Below are positions 45,127-56,587 of a stretch of 64,000 bases of DNA, in pieces. The notes below the pieces were generated by a model. That model saw nothing but the letters and a program-made list of their open reading frames with translations. It made no database searches and was not told the origin of the DNA. The first letter of the stretch is position 1. Each line of letters begins with the position of its first letter. The position numbers were made by a program, and so were the translations under genes. Source of the stretch: Bisporella sp. PMI_857 (taxonomy: Eukaryota; Ascomycota; Leotiomycetes; Helotiales; Helotiaceae); contig JAJSPD010000021.1 in assembly GCA_021307315.1 (NCBI GenBank), positions 62,001-126,000 of the forward strand, given 5' to 3'.

Positions 45127-47117
45127 TTTGTGCAGAGTTGGGTTTGTACGTTTCTCTATCGTGACGCGACACGAGATTAGCATATATATTGTGATAGGAA
45201 CGCGCTGTTGAGCGTGATGACTCAATCGGATCTTGATGACGGGCTGACTCACTCGACTTGCGACAGAAACGTGGCAGACTTCTCTGAAGACTTGAGAATA
45301 AAGTCTAGCAACTGATATGATAATGAACAGGACGAGATTGCTCGAGGATTATCGGGCAATGCAATGATGGTGCTGTGCGACGAAGGCGAAGAGCGTGAAG
45401 TAGTTGGCTCGGTGGACGGAGAAGTTGGCAGATAAGGTAATAATAGAAGGTCTATGGAGAAGCAGTCAACAGGCGAGGAGAGAAAGCAAGCGTGGAAAGC
45501 AGTTGCACAAAGCGAAGAGGATGGAAATGATCCGACGAGATCAAGCGGTGATTTTGGTGGTTGTTGTTCTTGATGATGATGATGATGGTGGGTGTTGCTA
45601 TTGTTGATGATGTTTGATGTTGGACGTAAGTACAAAGATAGGGTAAGGGCGTATATGGGGATGGTAATAATAATGCATGCTCCAGGCTACCCTGCCCTAG
45701 GCTACCCTAGGCTACCCTACCCTACCCTACCCTACCTACTCGTGGCCGTGGCCGTACAACCTTACCCTACAGTACAGCACAGTACACTACACTAAACTAA
45801 CACTACACTACAGTACTTACTATCCGGGTACTACAGAGTGACTTACACCTGCACGACAAAAGCCCCCAGTCATGCCAAGAATTCCCGCAGGAAATGACGG
45901 CAGCTCCACTCGGCCCGTCCAGTGAGTATGCATCTCGACCTCCGATCAGGCGCTACAGGGTAACCAAAACTCATAGTCCTCAGCATCCCTTACTGTACAA
46001 AGGATCCAGTCGAAGATACTGTTGATCTGCATGTCTAGACCTCTGTACTTTCCATTCAACCTATATAGATGGAGATGTAATAACATCACTCCTTCAATCC
46101 CTTTCATTCCTCAAAGGGGGCTTCTAGAACATCAGCTGTTGGCCCTTATCTTCCCTCCCCCAGCGAGCCACAGAGGCAAAATAGAGACAAACTTTCCATC
46201 CGTGGAAAGTTAAAAAGTCCGACAGAACAAGCAGACAGGAAAAGTCTCGGATAGATGCATATTTTGCTGCACCGGGACAGGATCTACAAACCTTCTTTGG
46301 ACCCTGTGCTAATTCTGGCATTGATGATTGGCCTTCCGAGCAACCCGTACCTGTACTAAACACGCTGCCTTCACTTGGGAGAACTTAATCAAGTCATGGT
46401 AAAAGGTATTTGTAGACCTCTTTCGAAACGCGTTCCCTAGATTCTAAGAGATGTTTGGCCGTAGTAGCGTCCACGTTGTAAACCCAGCGACCCTGGGTGG
46501 ACTCGCTAAAGTGTGCTGCACCGATCAGCAGACACCCTCGAAACAAAACCCGTGGCACGACTAGACAGCAACGCGCCATCTAGCAGCCGTCCATTCGTCC
46601 TTTTATCCACAAGTAGGGAAGCTTACTTCTCAGACTTTGTGTAGCCGATATCCAACGCCATACCCCACGTTCTTGAATGCTATCACTAACAGCACCAAGC
46701 TCCCCACTGTCGTCGGACAGCTCGCCGAGGCACAAATGGCAATATGGCATTGGTAATAATAATGCCTCATCACATTCAATGCTGTAGCGCCCCTCATTTC
46801 TCTTTTCATTTGGGTACATGTCTTCGATCGAGCATAGATAGCGATGCTATAAAGTATATTCTCCATTCCGACCTTTCCCGAAAGTTTCTGACAGCCATTC
46901 GGTCCGTATCGTGCTTGGTGGTAGGCTGAAGATGAATGTAAACAAGTCTGTGACTCCGATTTCCGACTATCGGAGGCCACAACTCATTACTCATTATTGA
47001 TAGCGATTACCTTTAAATATCACATGACCTATCATCAACTAGTTATTCGTTTATGGACCTTTTTCATAAGGATAGGTATAGCATCCCATGTCAATGATAA
47101 CACTACAGGTATCTCAG
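45127..47117. other. Long intergenic region upstream of the Stb3-like gene
   Basis: About 2 kb. The part next to the Stb3-like start includes trinucleotide runs (GAT/CAT around 45565-45590) and the telomere-like repeat listed below; it is probably a long 5' leader and promoter, as is common for fungal regulators. From 46000 to 47100 only small open frames are seen on either strand, none with a recognisable domain or splice chain. Confidence 0.45.
45684..45740. repeat. (CTACC)n telomere-like pentamer array
   Basis: Starts with degenerate GGCTACCCT units and runs into about five exact CTACC units. Related to the CCCTAA telomere repeat but one base short. Further degenerate ACAGTAC and ACACTAC units continue to about 45810. 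Confidence 0.75.
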
Positions 47118-49362
47118 TCAGGAGCGCCATTGAGCACGTATCTCCTGCATGCCTGTGACACCAGCCATTAGCATATTAGTCACGAGATTTGATTTCGCTG
47201 CCTCAACTACACTTACATTCTTTAGCACGTTGGCTCTCTGCTTGGAGTCCTCAAAAACGCTCTTGTACTGGTTTATGCTTGACTGCATCATCTGGTTACG
47301 TGTTAACCTTCCTTCACAGATATCCTTCATTTTCAGCTCCATCTCCTTCCTCAAGAATGGCTTGCTGAGACTAATATCAAACTCCATTTTGTCGTAACCA
47401 TCCACGAGTGCAACACCCAAGGTTGTTGGTATGAACTCTTCAAGTCCACCTCCTCCGCCGCTAGCTCTATTGGCCGCTCCTCCCCTGCCTCCCCTGCCTC
47501 CTCTTCCACCACGACCACCTCGGCCCGTTCGTGCTGCGGGAGCTTCATTAGCATTGTTTCCACGGCCACCTCCTTTAGGTCTGGTCATAACATAGGTTCT
47601 GTCTTTGATTTTTTGAATATGCTCCGCCATCGTAGCATCAGTGCCGATACCATTAGCATCCATTAACGCAATGAGGTCAGGTTCAGTAAGATAGCTTGGG
47701 GCAGATGTTTGACCATCTGTCATCATAGCCTCAGTAGGCTCAAATTGTTCTCCAAGGGTAAATTTGGGCAACATAGAACTGTCAGTCCAATTCCAATATG
47801 GGTAAACATCGAGAAAGTTGCGCTCTAGTACAATGAGGCCCTGTGTATGAAAGTCTTCGTCGCCGTATTCAATCTCCACTTCCGTTTTCTGACCTTTAGC
47901 ATCATCTGAACAGCAAGCTAGAAAGCGACGTGTAACGAACTCATAAACACGGCCTTCTTCTTGGGTAAGGACGGTTGGAGCGCACCACGTCACTGGATGA
48001 ATAGGTGGATGCGCTTTATCATCATGTCTTCCTTCTCGTGGTTGTTTAAATGCTCCATTAACAAGATCCTGGGCGAATGCACCCCAACGATTATCCTGAA
48101 CTTGCTTCTGGCATAAGGCTCTTAAATCGATCCCCTTATCAAAGCGATCTGTATCTGTTCTCGGGTAGCTAATGAAGCCCTTTTGGTAAAGTTTTTCGGC
48201 ATATTCCATGACCTGTTGCCCATTCATACGCAAGAAGCTACTGGCAGCTTTCTGAAGCTCAACTGTAGTTAGAGGAAGAGGTTTCCATTTACTTGCTGGT
48301 TTCTCTGTGACTTTGGTGACTTTAGCTATTTTTGCAGCGAGACATCTTTCAAAGAGGATGACGACAACAGCGCGGTCAAATAGACGGTTACGATTCCAGC
48401 TGAAGACGACATCAATGTTGTCCCGCTTGTGAGTGACCTTGATGCTCCAGAAGGGTTCCGGAATAAAATTCTTGACTTTAAAATAGCGGTCAACAACAAA
48501 TCCAAGCGTCGGGAATTGACATAATCCTGTGCTGATTAGAAAGTTTAATTCGTTCAGTGTTATACATACCAAAACTGACGATAGCTTCTTTGAGAGGCCC
48601 TCCAAGAGATTGAACGAGTCTCGTCTGAAATCTAGTGAAAGCATAACCGATTCTCAAATCTAACTCGATACGTGCAGATACTGCATCTATCTGTCGTTGG
48701 TCTAAGTCGATAGGGTTCCTTGCGGCTTGCAAGACATGCCTATTATGGAAGTAAGCTGCTGTTTGATGATTGTCCAGTTCGAATAACCTACGCTCTTTCA
48801 ACGTTACTGAATCTTGCACGCTTGACTTCCAGATGCGAATTGGTTTTGAACGCCTCAGATCGTACCTCTCCTCCGATGTGCTCACCCTCTCGGTCACAAT
48901 CCGTCCAGATAAAGAGGGCTCTAGCACTTCTCGCTTGTTGTTGTATGTTTTCTGAAATAGCTATCTTATCCTGTTATACATATATGTAAGGAGCACTCTT
49001 CTATGCAGTGCAATTAATTTTGACGAACCTGATCAACCTTCGTAAGAACAGGGGCAGCGAAGAGAGTTTCTGGTGGAGGATAATCCCACTTCTTGTATTC
49101 AGGGCTAAACTCGGTACTAGTGAGATGACCTGATACACAAGTCATAACTACATTGCAGTTCCCCCATGATCTCCCAAAATCGAAATTGAATGAATAGTTC
49201 TTGATATACTGGTTGCGAGTGTTTCCCTGCAGTATATTTTAGCAGAATTTTCAAGAAGATGCAAATAGTCCAGCTTACTGTCTGGAATGACCCACCCGAA
49301 AGATGCTGAGCTACTGCCTTTGCAATTGAGGGCTTCTCGGCCACGCAAAGAATCTTTGGCAT
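47118..49362 (-). CDS. TOP3: DNA topoisomerase III (type IA)
   Basis: Single-strand passage enzyme that acts with the Sgs1/BLM helicase and Rmi1 to dissolve recombination intermediates; nuclear. Exons from high to low: 49362-49279, 49226-49029, 48970-48792, 48739-48570, 48526-47118; 679 aa, in frame. The TOPRIM domain opens with LCVAEKPSIAKAVA and contains WTDCDREGEHIGGE with the DxD-type metal ligands. The active-site tyrosine is Tyr331 in GFISYPRTDTDRF. Further conserved blocks are DDKAHPPIHPV, SYLTEPDLIALMDANGIGTD and EFIPTTLGVALVDGYD. A Gly/Arg-rich RGG tract is inserted near residues 525-570, just before the last of these. The C-terminus lacks the zinc-finger tail of some homologues, as in yeast. 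Divergent from the DUF1295 gene. Confidence 0.95.
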
Positions 49363-49745
49363 GTTCTAGGACGGCAACTAGGCCACATCCACTTCCTGTA
49401 CTTTATCAAGCAGATATTACTTTCCCTTCACAATATCTGAAAAGTAAAGCATTCTGTGCTATCCACAACCGACTTTGCGCGTCAGGAACCAGGTTTCTAC
49501 TCATCATATGTCACGAACGGAGATAAAACGCGTGCGATGTAGAACACTGTAGGTGAGCAAAACATGCCAGCCTTACGTTTCAGCCTTGCAAGACAGGGGG
49601 TAACCACACTTCCATCCCGGCCAAGGCTACCGCCCTTGCATGACTCTAAACAAAAACGTCACTATATCAACAATTATATCAGATCGCTTTTCCTGAGTAT
49701 CCAACGCAACACAACCAAGTATAAGCCCGCCAATATACCTAAAAG
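49363..49745. promoter_or_regulatory. Divergent promoter, topoisomerase III and DUF1295 genes
   Basis: A 383-bp space between two start codons facing away from each other; both promoters must lie here. No distinct element was recognised. Confidence 0.45.
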
Positions 49746-50921
49746 ATGGCTCTACCAGTCGTACAGACGCTAGGCGACTGCTCCGACTGGTCTCTAACAG
49801 TCTCCCCCTACATCGGCCAGATATACAACCTACCACAACAACTTCTACAATCGTGGAATAATCCAACAGAGCTTCGAGCCCTATATCTCGCCACCAACCC
49901 CCTGATATCTGCATTCATGTTTGCGCTTGCTTTAGCGCCGCTCGTTCTAGTCGTCTCGGAGTTTAACAAGAATTATTCGCAGGTCGATAGACTATGGAGC
50001 ATTCTACCTACACTATACAACGCGCACTTCGTCACTTATGCCCACCTTATAGGGCTCCCGACTCAGAGACTCGATAATTTGCTTGCGGTGAGCACTGTTT
50101 GGAGTGTAAGCAAATTTACAAACCAGTTAACCACGCCTAACAATTTACTAGCTACGTCTGACATTCAACTACTTTCGAAAAGGAGGATACAACATTGGCT
50201 CCGAAGACTACAGATGGTATGCCAACCCACAAAATGCGAAATGAAATATCTAAAACCATCCAGGGCAACTCTCAAATCATGGGTCCCGGGCTGGGCCTTC
50301 TTCCTATTTAACATAATCTTCATCTCATTTATCCAATCCATCCTCCTCTTCGCCATCACAGCACCCACCTACGTCCTTCTCCTAACTTCGCGCCTTCTTC
50401 CCAATAACCTCTCTACCGCTGACATTATCTGCTCCCGTTTCCTCCTCGTCCTAATAACCATCGAGTTCTTCGCCGATCAACAACAATGGGATTTCCAAAA
50501 AGCCAAGAAATCCTACCTCGAAACCGCAAAAGTGCCTCACAAATACAACCAAATCGACCTCGACCGTGGCTTTGTTGCTAGCGGTCTCTGGTCCTGGTCT
50601 CGCCACCCTAATTTCGCGGCCGAACAGGCAGTCTGGGTTACGATCTATCAGTGGGGCTGCTTGACGTCTGATGTCCTATACAACTGGACTGCGACCGCTG
50701 CAGTGGCATATCTATTGCTTTTCCAAGGAAGCACGTGGCTCACAGAATTGCTGACGGCTGGGAAGTATCCTGAGTATAAGGAATACCAGAAGAGAGTAGG
50801 TCGGTTCTTACCAAAGCTAAGCTCCAAATTGCCTGGCGATTTCAGTGACCAGAAGGCGAAGCCGAAGGCTGAGGTGGAGAAGAATGGAAAGGGAGAGAAG
50901 AAGAAGGCGATCAAGAGATGA
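49746..50921 (+). CDS. DUF1295 / steroid 5-alpha-reductase-like membrane protein
   Basis: Polytopic membrane protein related to 5-alpha reductases and isoprenylcysteine methyltransferases; the reaction is not established for the fungal branch. Exons 49746-50105, 50152-50216 and 50264-50921, with introns of 46 and 47 nt, give 360 aa. The tiny middle exon completes the signature LRLTFNYFRKGGY then SEDYRW. The C-terminal cofactor-binding region GLWSWSRHPNFAAEQAVW near residues 255-272 is the family hallmark, followed by YPEYKEYQKRVGRFLP. About seven hydrophobic spans. The tail is Lys-rich (EKKKAIKR) and could act as an ER-retention signal, by inference. Its promoter is shared with topoisomerase III. 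Confidence 0.9.
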   Translation: MALPVVQTLGDCSDWSLTVSPYIGQIYNLPQQLLQSWNNPTELRALYLATNPLISAFMFALALAPLVLVVSEFNKNYSQVDRLWSILPTLYNAHFVTYAHLIGLPTQRLDNLLAVSTVWSVSKFTNQLTTPNNLLATSDIQLLSKRRIQHWLRRLQMVCQPTKCEMKYLKPSRATLKSWVPGWAFFLFNIIFISFIQSILLFAITAPTYVLLLTSRLLPNNLSTADIICSRFLLVLITIEFFADQQQWDFQKAKKSYLETAKVPHKYNQIDLDRGFVASGLWSWSRHPNFAAEQAVWVTIYQWGCLTSDVLYNWTATAAVAYLLLFQGSTWLTELLTAGKYPEYKEYQKRVGRFLPKLSSKLPGDFSDQKAKPKAEVEKNGKGEKKKAIKR

Positions 50922-51643
50922 TAGGTGTCAACCTATATATAATGATATTTGCGAAAATTCAGGCATCTCTGAGGTTGCAAAGGTTTTCAGACTTCAAAGC
51001 GCTTTCACAAAAAGTTGAAGATTTCACTTAGGCTTCTTAAGCAGAGACGAACCTCCGTGCAGCAATCACCGCGGTCAATCCTACAGCCAAACCCTACTCT
51101 ACACGGTGATTTCACCATGAGCATGCATATTCGGTCAACCATGAGGTTGATGGTGATAACCTCAACTCCATTCTTAATCACGGTTACCTAGAATCCAAAT
51201 CAACGGTTTGAGGGGTTAGATTTATAGTAAGGGGATTCCTCGCAGATATTATTGTATAGAATCACATAGTTTAAACACAGTAAATATGCAATGGTGACAT
51301 AGCGAAAGGCAAAAGTGCTGCGCCGTAAAAATGCATTTATTCTTTGGTATCTCAAATCACCAATGATCACAACCAACCTATGAGTGACTCACTTTCCATC
51401 CGTCCAACCCTCATCAAGCCCAAAACGCCACAGAATGAGTATCCAGTCCAAATGTGTGATCTCACCCCTAACCACATTTCCAAATCCGGACTAGTGAGGT
51501 GAGTTTAATCCTGCTGTATGAACAGAGCAGCAATGAACACCATAAAATGCACCAAACCACCCTTCTATATCTATTCTTAGCTCATGAGAAGTATGAATGC
51601 AAATATAAGACACTGTGAACGGCTGATTGTTCCTGGATCAAAA
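50922..51643. other. Intergenic, convergent 3' ends
   Basis: Between the convergent DUF1295 and BCAS3-like genes. Nothing recognisable; it should hold both 3' UTRs. Confidence 0.5.
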
Positions 51644-54600
51644 TCAAACCCTTTGACTTGCGAAATCCAGGACCTCGCAGTCATCCTCGAAGAAGCCCTC
51701 TTCGTCAACATCTCCGTTGTTACCGGCTCCACGTAGCGTCTTCCGTTTCCGGGTCGTCACCACAATCTGCTCTGTATCCTCATTGTTGTCGGTGACAGTC
51801 ATAACTCGCTCTATGGCTGACAATGGGAGGGCACGGCCCTCAGATGGAGCATAAAATGAGTCTTCAGTAGTCTGCTGAGGCCCGACGTCAAGCCGAGATG
51901 CTCCAATCACACCCCCAAACGCCCACGCTTTACTAGGAGAAACCCGAGCTGTTATGATTTGCGGAGATAACAATGCTGATACAGAGAGTGAAGGAGGAGA
52001 TTCTATATCTTGTGAATAAATATACAATCCTACCCGTCGATCTGTATGAAATGGCTGGTATGGCGCATTTGATTCAATTTCTGCTTGAGGAATTGATGAC
52101 TGTGCACCCCGTGGCCTTGGGATGTGCGCTTTCGCTGACCGAGATCTATTTCGATATGCATTTGATTCCATATCACCCTCAGTAAGCTCAAAGTCACCCG
52201 ACTGAGCAAACCCAAAATCGGACGGGGATGGGAGATGAAATTCGATATACTTCGCGCCCCTCGACGCTTTCTGGTTGTCTGCAGGGCGGTCAGCCCTTCT
52301 GCTTTTTATCGTATAGAGTCCAATGACACCACCACCCAGAACCAACACAGAGTCGCTTCGCTTGCCATTCAACAACCTGATGCAGGCTCTGTTTGGTGTT
52401 GCAGCACTGCGTGGAAGATGTAGTTTGGTATTGCCAGCCTTACGCAGCTCGTTCATCCTTCCGGTTGCGGCACCAACAGATCTGCTGATACCGGCCGCTA
52501 GAGCTTGCGTACTGTGTCCGGCTTGGGATGTTATACTTGCTGCCGAAATGGCCGAGACACCAGTTGTGCTCCGGCGTCTGCGATTTACAAAAGGACGAGC
52601 GGCTGTCCAGAGGGTGCTGACCGCATTCGAAGCCACGCCTGCCGCCGAAAGAGTCGAAGAAGCAGATGATACATCATCTGCCTTTTTACTGGCTGTCCTT
52701 TGCCGTGGTGGGGGCCAGGTGAAAGCACTCGCTGGGAGATCGAGGATATGTACTGTACCTCGCTCCGTGACCATAGCGGCACGTTCGCCATGAGGTGATG
52801 TCCAAGCAACGTCCACAACTCTAGCAACGGTCATCCTCGAGAATTGGGCGATCTGCCTGACATAAGGTCCATGCCGACCGAAGTCTGGGGATCCATCTTT
52901 GAGGAATGATGATTTAACATATTGAAAACGCATCATATCCAGCACAACTTGCCCATCGCCTTTACTATTCGCGATGAACAAAGCCAGGCCACTCGGGGCG
53001 AAAGACAGGAAGCTAACGCCGCTAGGAACCTTGAATGTCGCTATAGGATGAGGTGCCCCAGCGTACGAAGAGTGATTAGTAAGATAATCTAAATCAATAA
53101 TAGACACAAGACCGGGATCCTTTATGATCGGTGGCGCTTGGCTAGGAGCGCCGTGTGTTGGAGGGAACTGATGCACAATATTTATGTGCGTCTGATACGG
53201 TGGAGTGCCGTTGAAAGCTTGGTTAGACGACGGTTTATTCCAATAATTGTTCCAAGCTTGGACACCCTGCTTTCCAAGATACGTGGCGCCTTCCGCCACT
53301 CGTTGAGTGATGACCTGAGCTGCCTGCTTGATCACGCTCTCTCCACCCGGCGTTTCTACCTCGCAGTTGACAGGCGGCAATTGAGGGGGTGCCTGGATAT
53401 TTAGTCCAGGAACTCGCCCTATTTGATGACCACCATGGACATGGGCACGAATCGACACCTGTGACGACGGCGTCGATGGACAAAACGCAAGCCATCGACC
53501 ATTCAAGGATAATATTGGCGCTTTCACGGGCTGGCGCAGCTGGGGAGGCTCAGCAGAGCTCCAGTCACCATCGATATGCTCAGAAAGCTCGGTTGAATCG
53601 GTGAGATTATGTTGTAGAGTGGTCCAGACTTTTCCGATGCACTTAAAGCCTATTGACTGAGATAGCTTTTCTTGGCGAAAAATCCAAGTTTCTCCAGTTA
53701 TGCCCGATGAAATAACAATACTTGAGGTGTCTGCACGGATACTCAAAGACCCGCCAGCAGAAGGTCCTCGAAAGTTTGACATCGGCAATCCTTGACCAAC
53801 TGGTACCTTGGGAAGCGAAAGGAGGGTGGCAACATGCTGCTTACTGTTCAAAGAGTACACTTCCACTGTAGTCTGGTAATATTCGAGAGAAGTGTCAACA
53901 TCAAGGACCGAGGGGGGTCGCGCCATCGGAGAACCTCGACCGCTTTCAACTTGCGGAGTGGACACCCCATCATTCTGTAGAGTTCCGTTGTCGCAGCTAG
54001 ACACTTCCCCCGAGCCTCGATATGGCCCATGTACCACGACTACGATAAGTCCAGAAAGTCCCTTCTTTTCAGCGGGCAATATCTTAGCGTTATAAACACC
54101 ACCTCGAAGGCCATCAATTCTTGCATTTCGGCTCAAGCCACTCTTGCTAACGTTGTATAGGTCGAAGCCACCTTCATAGCCAGAGACGACAAGATTCTCA
54201 CCAGAAAACTCGTCGAATCCACAGTGATATGGGTTTGAGCTTTTGTTTTTGGATGAAAGAGCGAAATCCGCGTCTGGAAGTCCGTGAAAATGAGCTTGAG
54301 CTTGATGCGGGAGAGGGGGGTTAACATTAAACTGCGGATACGGTGATGCCATAGAACGTCTTCGGCTTGCGTACGACATCTGCGATTGATTATCTTCAGG
54401 ATGAGGATGATTTCCATCGATATTGTGATAGCTTATCGGTCTCCGACGGTTCGCTGGTGGAGAAGCAGACGCTGGGTGACTGCTAGGAATTGCTCTTTGC
54501 TCTCGAATGTTCCATCCAAAGTGTGAAACCCGTTCTTCATATGATGATGGCAGCGTTGGTGGTGACTCCCCAAGATTAATCAAATTGTTGTTTGGAGAGC

Positions 54601-55041
54601 TAGACATTATGTTCTTTGACAACCATTCCGATGTATTCTGTGAGGAGGATTTTGCCACAGCGGTTGAGGACAATGCATCTAGCAAAGGGGATGTAACCCC
54701 CGGATTTGTTCCTTCATCTGGAATGGCAGATTCTGGCTTCATATCTGGAGCTGAGGCCATCGCTGGGAAACGTTTCGGAAGTGCTGATGGTTTATCACTA
54801 TTGCCATAAGTTAGATAATAGTTCAAACCAGTTTATCTCCCAAAAAATCTACTTACGAAACTTTCGAGCCATTCTTCTTCATCACCGCTGACAGCACGCC
54901 GGTATCGCTGCTGTTCTTCGCCGTCCCATTATTCCTCTTCCCGTTCTTAGTTGACACCTGAACTCCGGCTGATGTCGCTTTCAGAGGCAGCCTATTGGAC
55001 GTGGTAGGATTGTTATTGTCTTGATCGACCGAAGGGGACAT
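51644..55041 (-). CDS. BCAS3-like WD40 protein
   Basis: Large protein with a seven-bladed PROPPIN-like WD40 region and a BCAS3 domain. In other eukaryotes BCAS3 works with C16orf70/PHAF1 on autophagosome formation sites; the fungal role is inferred. Exons 55041-54857 and 54797-51644, with a 59-nt intron, give 1,112 aa. Residues 1-190 are disordered. The propeller begins with FDEFSGENLVVSGYEGGFDL and YNVSKSG. The central block has WLAFCPSTPSSQVSIRAHVHG, KDPGLVSIIDL and IATFKVPSGVSFLSFAPSGL, followed by ARVVDVAWTSPHGERAAMVT. The C-terminal third holds Ser/Arg-rich linkers and a final acidic end (DVDEEGFFEDDCEVLDF). No signal peptide or membrane span. Antisense frames up to 156 codons inside this gene are shadows. 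Confidence 0.87.
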
Positions 55042-55917
55042 TCAAGTGAGTCTATTGTGAAGGAGCTATCAACGTAGACCGCAGTCTCAAACCTGTAGCT
55101 GCTGGTTCTCAAGGATACGACAGTACGGTTGATAGTGTGGTGTTGCAGAGATGACGCAGGTACGCTCAAGGATCTCTCCTGAACAGCCCGATCCAGGAGA
55201 AGGAGAATGTAAGCCAAACAAGACTATCAAATCTAGCAAGAATTAATGCGAGATAGCTCTATCGAATCGTTTTCTCTCTAGGTTTTGTAGGTTGGTGTTG
55301 TTACTCTCTCCTCTTCATCCTCTCGAGGTGGGAGGGAGCGGTGATACCTTGGAGGGGCAGCTGTACAAGCCCCGTGATGATTGGGTCAATGCGTCCTGTG
55401 TGATCTGAGGTACTTCCGCCTTGGCTAAATGCCTGACAGATGATGGGGGAGAATCTACAAAGGTACTTGAGCAGAAATGCTACAGTAAGTCTCTTATGAC
55501 GGATCTAGTCAGTAACAAATGTGGCAAGACAAAGGATCGGAAACGTTTGTGAGTTAGAGGTAGAGGTCGCTTTGACTGTGAATAAAAAAAAAAGCAAAGT
55601 CGCAGCACTCAAACGAACAGGTTGAAGGACGGCACTTTCAAGCACGTCTTATGCAAGGCCACATGCAGTTCAACAAGAATTAACAAGCTGCATTTAAGGA
55701 TAGCATCTTCTTTCTGTGCTCCCCGCCTTAGGTGCAGCTCAAGAATATACATTAATGCTTTTGTCAAATATTGTACATTCTCCCATGTGATGGCGCCTCA
55801 AGTCATGTTACAATATCCCAGATAATGCAACATATAATTTGTAGCACACAGATACTATCTGGTGGTTAAGTGTGGCCCATCCTCAGATATCATCTATGCG
55901 CAACTGAATGTTGATTC
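55042..55917. other. Intergenic, upstream of the BCAS3-like gene
   Basis: Separates the BCAS3-like start from the DPM2 3' end, both on the minus strand. It includes a poly-A run near 55585. Probably a 5' UTR and promoter; no other gene seen. Confidence 0.5.
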
Positions 55918-56322
55918 TTATGCCTTCTTTTTCCCAGCCGCCTTCACCTTTGCTGCTCTCTTTCTATTACTCCTGATCATGACGACACTCAGAAAGGACC
56001 CAACAACGGCCGATGCCAGTAGGATAAGGATCACTGGTATTCGAATAGCCCAGACGCGGAGAGGGAAGAAGTTCTGAAGAGGGTGTATTTCATCGACGAA
56101 GGGCTGAGAACTCTGTCAGCGCATACATTATATGCAAAGATTGGATATTTGTTACCATGAGTAAAGTCCAGATAGTATAGTAGAGAAAGACGAATGAAGC
56201 AGCGAGAAGCATGCTTAGACCAACGAGTTTGTCAATCTGGCCAGATATTACTTAGCAGAGGTTCATGATTAAAGACGGTTGGTAGTGGTTCAGAATGCGT
56301 TCAGCGGAGTCCTGCGTACCAT
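55918..56322 (-). CDS. DPM2: Dolichol-phosphate mannosyltransferase subunit DPM2
   Basis: Small ER membrane subunit that stabilises the Dpm1 catalytic subunit and its binding of dolichol phosphate, for GPI anchors, N-glycans and O-mannosylation. Three exons, 56322-56320, 56236-56156 and 56103-55918, give 89 aa. The first exon supplies only the ATG, followed by an 83-nt intron; the second intron is 52 nt. The sequence DKLVGLSMLLAASFVFLYY forms span 1, then TIWTLLMPFVDEIHPLQNFF is the lumenal loop. RVWAIRIPVILILLASAVVG forms span 2, followed by a basic tail ending in GKKKA. Length and two-span layout match the family (about 80-95 aa). Divergent from Cwc22, with 265 bp between start codons. Confidence 0.92.
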
Positions 56323-56587
56323 TATTGCAATCGTATAAATATAGTAAGGAGCGTAGTGAGTCGAAGGAAGAAAAGACCTGAGCCTATTTCGTGAACTCGA
56401 AGTATTATAGGGAAAGGAGAAAGCCTCGCGATGGTCTCCACCTTCATAGACTTGGCGCGCTAAAAATTATTGGGGTGCAGCAACTTCTACCTGCAAAACC
56501 TCAGCCTTGACGACCATCACGTTCACCTCTCTTCTACCACAATACTTTGTCACGGAAGCTTCAGTAATTCCACCAGCACCTGTAGCG

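Noticed and set aside
45249..45635. His-rich minus-strand ORF
   Set aside because: Arises from the CAT/GAT trinucleotide run in the Stb3-like leader; low complexity.
52323..52793. 156-codon plus-strand ORF
   Set aside because: Shadow of the BCAS3-like coding region on the opposite strand.
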